This document shows, piece by piece, positions 7,138 through 9,530 of a stretch of DNA of 9,530 bases. The notes beneath the pieces were generated by a model, which did not search any database, had not been told where the DNA came from, and saw only the letters and a list, made by a program, of their open reading frames with translations. The stretch is from JAFDZO01 sp038225955 (lineage in GTDB: Bacteria; Bacteroidota; Ignavibacteria; Tepidaquicellales; Tepidaquicellaceae), in the NCBI GenBank assembly GCA_038225955.1, contig JBBRQV010000127.1, forward strand, positions 1 to 9,530, read 5' to 3'. A program made the translations under genes and the position numbers. Numbering within the stretch: position 1 is the stretch's first letter; every line of letters begins with the position of its first letter.

Positions 7138-7160
7138 TAAATCTCAACTTACCGAAAGTT
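7130..7160. promoter_or_regulatory. Two adjacent small inverted repeats upstream of the YCF48 gene
   Basis: AGATTTA-A-TAAATCT (7130-7144) is a perfect 15-base odd palindrome. AACTT-ACCGA-AAGTT (7146-7160) follows one base later. They lie 57-87 bases before the start at 7217, where an operator or promoter-proximal site would be expected. The first overlaps the stop of the possible small ORF. No regulator is identified, and the AT-rich composition makes chance possible. Confidence 0.3.
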
Positions 7161-7216
7161 AAGCTTCAGAGACTCCACATCATACTTCAATTTTTTTAAA
7201 CCTAAAATAAAAAGTA

Positions 7217-9424
7217 ATGAAAAAGAAAATATTAATTTCTGCTTTATTTTTTTTACTATCTATTTCAAATGTTTTCTCCCAAACCACACCTGATTGGAAA
7301 TGGATTCACCCGAAACCACAAGGACAATATGTTTACTGGTTTAAAATGATTACCCCTACTGTTTGGTATGGTGTAGGTGATTATGGAACTGTACTAAGAA
7401 CAACAGATGCAGGAGGAAGCTGGAGAACTTTTGTCGGAGGGTATCAGCACAATTCATATCCGGGAAAAGGCATATATAGCAATAACCGCTGCGCATGGTT
7501 CTTTGACCAGAACAATGGGTTAATCGGAGTTACCTCATGCAGAGGTATTGGAAGAATTACAGGCGGAACCTTGATTGATAGTATTCAAATCATTCCTTCG
7601 GGAAGCGGAACGACAAATGCATTTTATTTTATTAACTCAACTACGGGTTATCTTGTAGGAACCAGTACTTTCAAATGTATGAAGACTACCAATGCAGGTT
7701 TGAATTGGACAATGCTTCCTAACTTAGGTATTACAACTCTTTATTCCGTTTATGCTTCCGATACAAACAATATTATAATTGGAACTACTTCCGGGAATGT
7801 TCTGAAAACAACTAACGCCGGAGTAAACTGGACAACTATTAATGTTGGGAGCTCCGCTCAGATAAATGATATGGTTTTTACTAATGCAAACACCGGTTAC
7901 TTATGCGGCTCTGGCGGAACTTTCAGATATACAACTAACGGCGGCTCAAATTGGGCAGGCGCAAATCCATCAGTGACTACAACTATGCAGCGGATTATAG
8001 TTTCAGGAAGTGATATTTTCATTGCGGGATTAGGAGCGGATGCAATGTTCAAAACAACTGACTTAGGAACTACCTGGACAAATATTAATACAAGTGATCC
8101 GGCCCAGATAATCCCTATCCCTATTTATGGTATGGATAAGATTGGCAATACGATGCTGATTGCAGGTTCATACGGACAAATGAATATTTCTACTAATGGA
8201 GGAACGAACTGGACTAATATCAATAAGTCAGTTTCAATGGCAACAATGCAGGATATCTGGGCTCAAAACGGTTCAGGAAAAGTAATAGCTTTAGGCTATG
8301 ATGCAGGACGAGATGACGGTTTAATGTATTCCCAAAACGGAGGGGGTTCATGGAGTTCATCGCATCTTAACCCAACAAATTTTTTAACTGGACTAAAAAT
8401 GCTTAATTCAAATACAGGATGGGCAAGTGGTAGATTCGGAGCTTTCTATAAAACCACAAACGGTGGGGCGAGCTGGGATACAACGATGAATAATAATCCG
8501 TTATTAGTAAATTATTTTCTAAATAGTGTTGATTTTGTAAATGAAAATACCGGATGGGTTGTCGGAGGAATACCCGGTATTACAGGCAGCACCAACATTT
8601 TTAAAACTACAAATGGCGGTGTAAACTGGACTGAGCAAACCTCATCTTTTACCGGTCCTGTCGCAGTAAAAATAAATATGCTTAATGCGAACACAGGATG
8701 GATTGGATGCGATGGACAAATGATAAAAACGACTAATGGTGGAACTAATTGGTTTAATCAACTTACGCCTATAGGTGGGATTCAAGGAATAAAAGCGGTA
8801 GATTCTTTAACTTGCTATGCGGTTACATCATCAACAGTTGTTTATCAGACTACTAACGGCGGCGCAAACTGGAATACTCTTTCTTTCCCTGTAACAGGAA
8901 TATCTCTTTTCAACACAGATTGGCTTGATAAAAATAACGGCGTTGTATGCGGTGTAATAGGTTTTACTGCGCAGACAACAAATGGAGGAACAACATGGGC
9001 TTTATCCAATACAGGTGGATATACAATGTATAGTGTAAAAATGATTCATCCCGATACTCTTTATGGAGTAGCAGGTAACACTCCGGGAGGTCAGGTCTTC
9101 AAATATGTGAAAGCGGGTCTGACAAATGTCATTACTTATGAAGCGACATCGCCGAAATCATATACGCTTAAGCAGAATTATCCGAATCCATTTAATCCTT
9201 CAACGACTATCGAATTCGATTTGCCTAAGGCAGGAAACGTAACATTGAAAATATTTGATTTAGCAGGAAGGGAGTGTGCATCTAACATCCGGAATATGAA
9301 TCTGAACACAGGGAAATTCAAAACAACTTTCGATGCCGCAGGACTTTCAAGCGGAATATATTTTTATGCTTTAACTGTAGATGGAGCTGTTATTGATACA
9401 AAGAAAATGATGTTAGTAAAATAA
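7217..9424 (+). CDS. Secreted YCF48/BNR-like beta-propeller protein with T9SS type A sorting domain
   Basis: The 735-residue product begins with a signal peptide (MKKKILISALFFLLSISNVFSQ, cleavage near 21-22) that directs it through Sec. The body, about 25-630, carries at least twelve copies of a TTNGGxxW-type motif. The conserved Trp residues are at 69, 164, 205, 246, 287, 332, 379, 420, 471, 512, 552 and 594, mostly 40-47 residues apart, each followed by a segment such as NANTGWxxG. This is the pattern of YCF48/sialidase-type propeller blades. Residues about 648-735 are a type A T9SS sorting domain: QNYPNPFNPSTTIEFDLP, IFDLAGRE, SGIYFYAL and KKMMLVK. The protein is therefore probably exported and surface-linked or released. 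Photosystem assembly is not implied; in this lineage such proteins are of unknown ligand or role. The start at 7217 is A-rich without a Shine-Dalgarno. The stop overlaps the start of the next gene. Confidence 0.94.
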   Translation: MKKKILISALFFLLSISNVFSQTTPDWKWIHPKPQGQYVYWFKMITPTVWYGVGDYGTVLRTTDAGGSWRTFVGGYQHNSYPGKGIYSNNRCAWFFDQNNGLIGVTSCRGIGRITGGTLIDSIQIIPSGSGTTNAFYFINSTTGYLVGTSTFKCMKTTNAGLNWTMLPNLGITTLYSVYASDTNNIIIGTTSGNVLKTTNAGVNWTTINVGSSAQINDMVFTNANTGYLCGSGGTFRYTTNGGSNWAGANPSVTTTMQRIIVSGSDIFIAGLGADAMFKTTDLGTTWTNINTSDPAQIIPIPIYGMDKIGNTMLIAGSYGQMNISTNGGTNWTNINKSVSMATMQDIWAQNGSGKVIALGYDAGRDDGLMYSQNGGGSWSSSHLNPTNFLTGLKMLNSNTGWASGRFGAFYKTTNGGASWDTTMNNNPLLVNYFLNSVDFVNENTGWVVGGIPGITGSTNIFKTTNGGVNWTEQTSSFTGPVAVKINMLNANTGWIGCDGQMIKTTNGGTNWFNQLTPIGGIQGIKAVDSLTCYAVTSSTVVYQTTNGGANWNTLSFPVTGISLFNTDWLDKNNGVVCGVIGFTAQTTNGGTTWALSNTGGYTMYSVKMIHPDTLYGVAGNTPGGQVFKYVKAGLTNVITYEATSPKSYTLKQNYPNPFNPSTTIEFDLPKAGNVTLKIFDLAGRECASNIRNMNLNTGKFKTTFDAAGLSSGIYFYALTVDGAVIDTKKMMLVK

Positions 9425-9530
9425 TGAAAAATAGAAAAAACGCTAAAGGAAAAAACATTGCCTCAAAATCAAGGAACGTTTCTAAAGTAAAAAAGAAAGC
9501 CCAGGTGAATATAAGGCACGAAAAAAGCGA
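9424..9530 (+). CDS. N-terminus of a lysine-rich protein, cut by the window edge
   Basis: The ATG at 9424-9426 shares its A with the TAA stop of the YCF48 gene (TAATG), an arrangement typical of translational coupling. The 35 visible codons have no stop. They encode a very basic, hydrophilic stretch (MKNRKNAKGKNIASKSRNVS, then KVKKKAQ) with ten Lys and three Arg and only one acidic residue. There is no signal peptide. Such basic leaders occur on nucleic-acid-binding and ribosome-associated proteins and on FtsK-type proteins, but too little is visible to identify it. Confidence 0.6.
   Translation, partial: MKNRKNAKGKNIASKSRNVSKVKKKAQVNIRHEKS

Noticed and set aside
7217..9424. Photosystem II assembly function for the YCF48-like protein
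   Set aside because: The similarity is to the repeat fold only. The signal peptide and T9SS domain show it is exported, and there is no photosynthesis gene nearby.
1..9530. CRISPR array, tRNA/rRNA genes, insertion sequences, phage or defence genes
   Set aside because: No regularly spaced repeats, cloverleaf structures, transposase or integrase motifs, or terminal inverted repeats were seen on either strand.

Overview
This AT-rich window most likely comes from the Bacteroidota/Chlorobi/Ignavibacteria side of the FCB superphylum. Two secreted proteins, one at each end, finish in a type A type IX secretion (T9SS) sorting domain with the signature PNPFNPST. None of the visible starts has a convincing Shine-Dalgarno sequence; they are preceded by A/T-rich stretches, as is usual in this group. 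The style of the sorting domains (IFDMLGREVATLVN, SGIYFY) and the divergent pyrophosphatase fit an Ignavibacteria/Chlorobi-like organism better than a classical Bacteroides, but this placement is inference.

Layout. (1) 1-658, plus strand: the 3' end of a secreted repeat protein with a T9SS domain. (2) 689-720: a strong hairpin terminator shared by convergent genes. (3) 746-1381, minus strand: rsmG, a 16S rRNA methyltransferase. (4) Divergent from rsmG: rplY (bL25, 1473-2114), a hairpin capped by a TTCG loop, then pth (peptidyl-tRNA hydrolase, 2326-2910), and 47 bases later hppA (membrane pyrophosphatase, 2958-5399). (5) 5452-5490: a second bidirectional terminator. (6) 5525-6988, minus strand: a 487-residue helical protein of unknown function. 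(7) About 6989-7216: a divergent intergenic region with a short direct repeat, two small inverted repeats and a possible 35-codon ORF. (8) 7217-9424, plus strand: a large secreted YCF48/BNR-type beta-propeller protein with a T9SS domain. (9) From 9424: the first 35 codons of a lysine-rich protein whose start overlaps the previous stop (TAATG).

How the genes relate. rsmG, rplY and pth form a translation-maintenance group: ribosome modification, 5S rRNA binding and peptidyl-tRNA recycling. hppA uses pyrophosphate, a by-product of tRNA charging and polymerisation, to pump protons. The two T9SS cargo proteins are probably exported and surface-attached or released; no T9SS machinery gene is visible.

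Most of the window is conserved housekeeping plus lineage-typical exoproteins. I do not see a clear new multi-gene system. The items most worth a second look are the divergent pyrophosphatase, the unassigned 487-residue protein with its intergenic region, and the coupled lysine-rich gene at the right edge.
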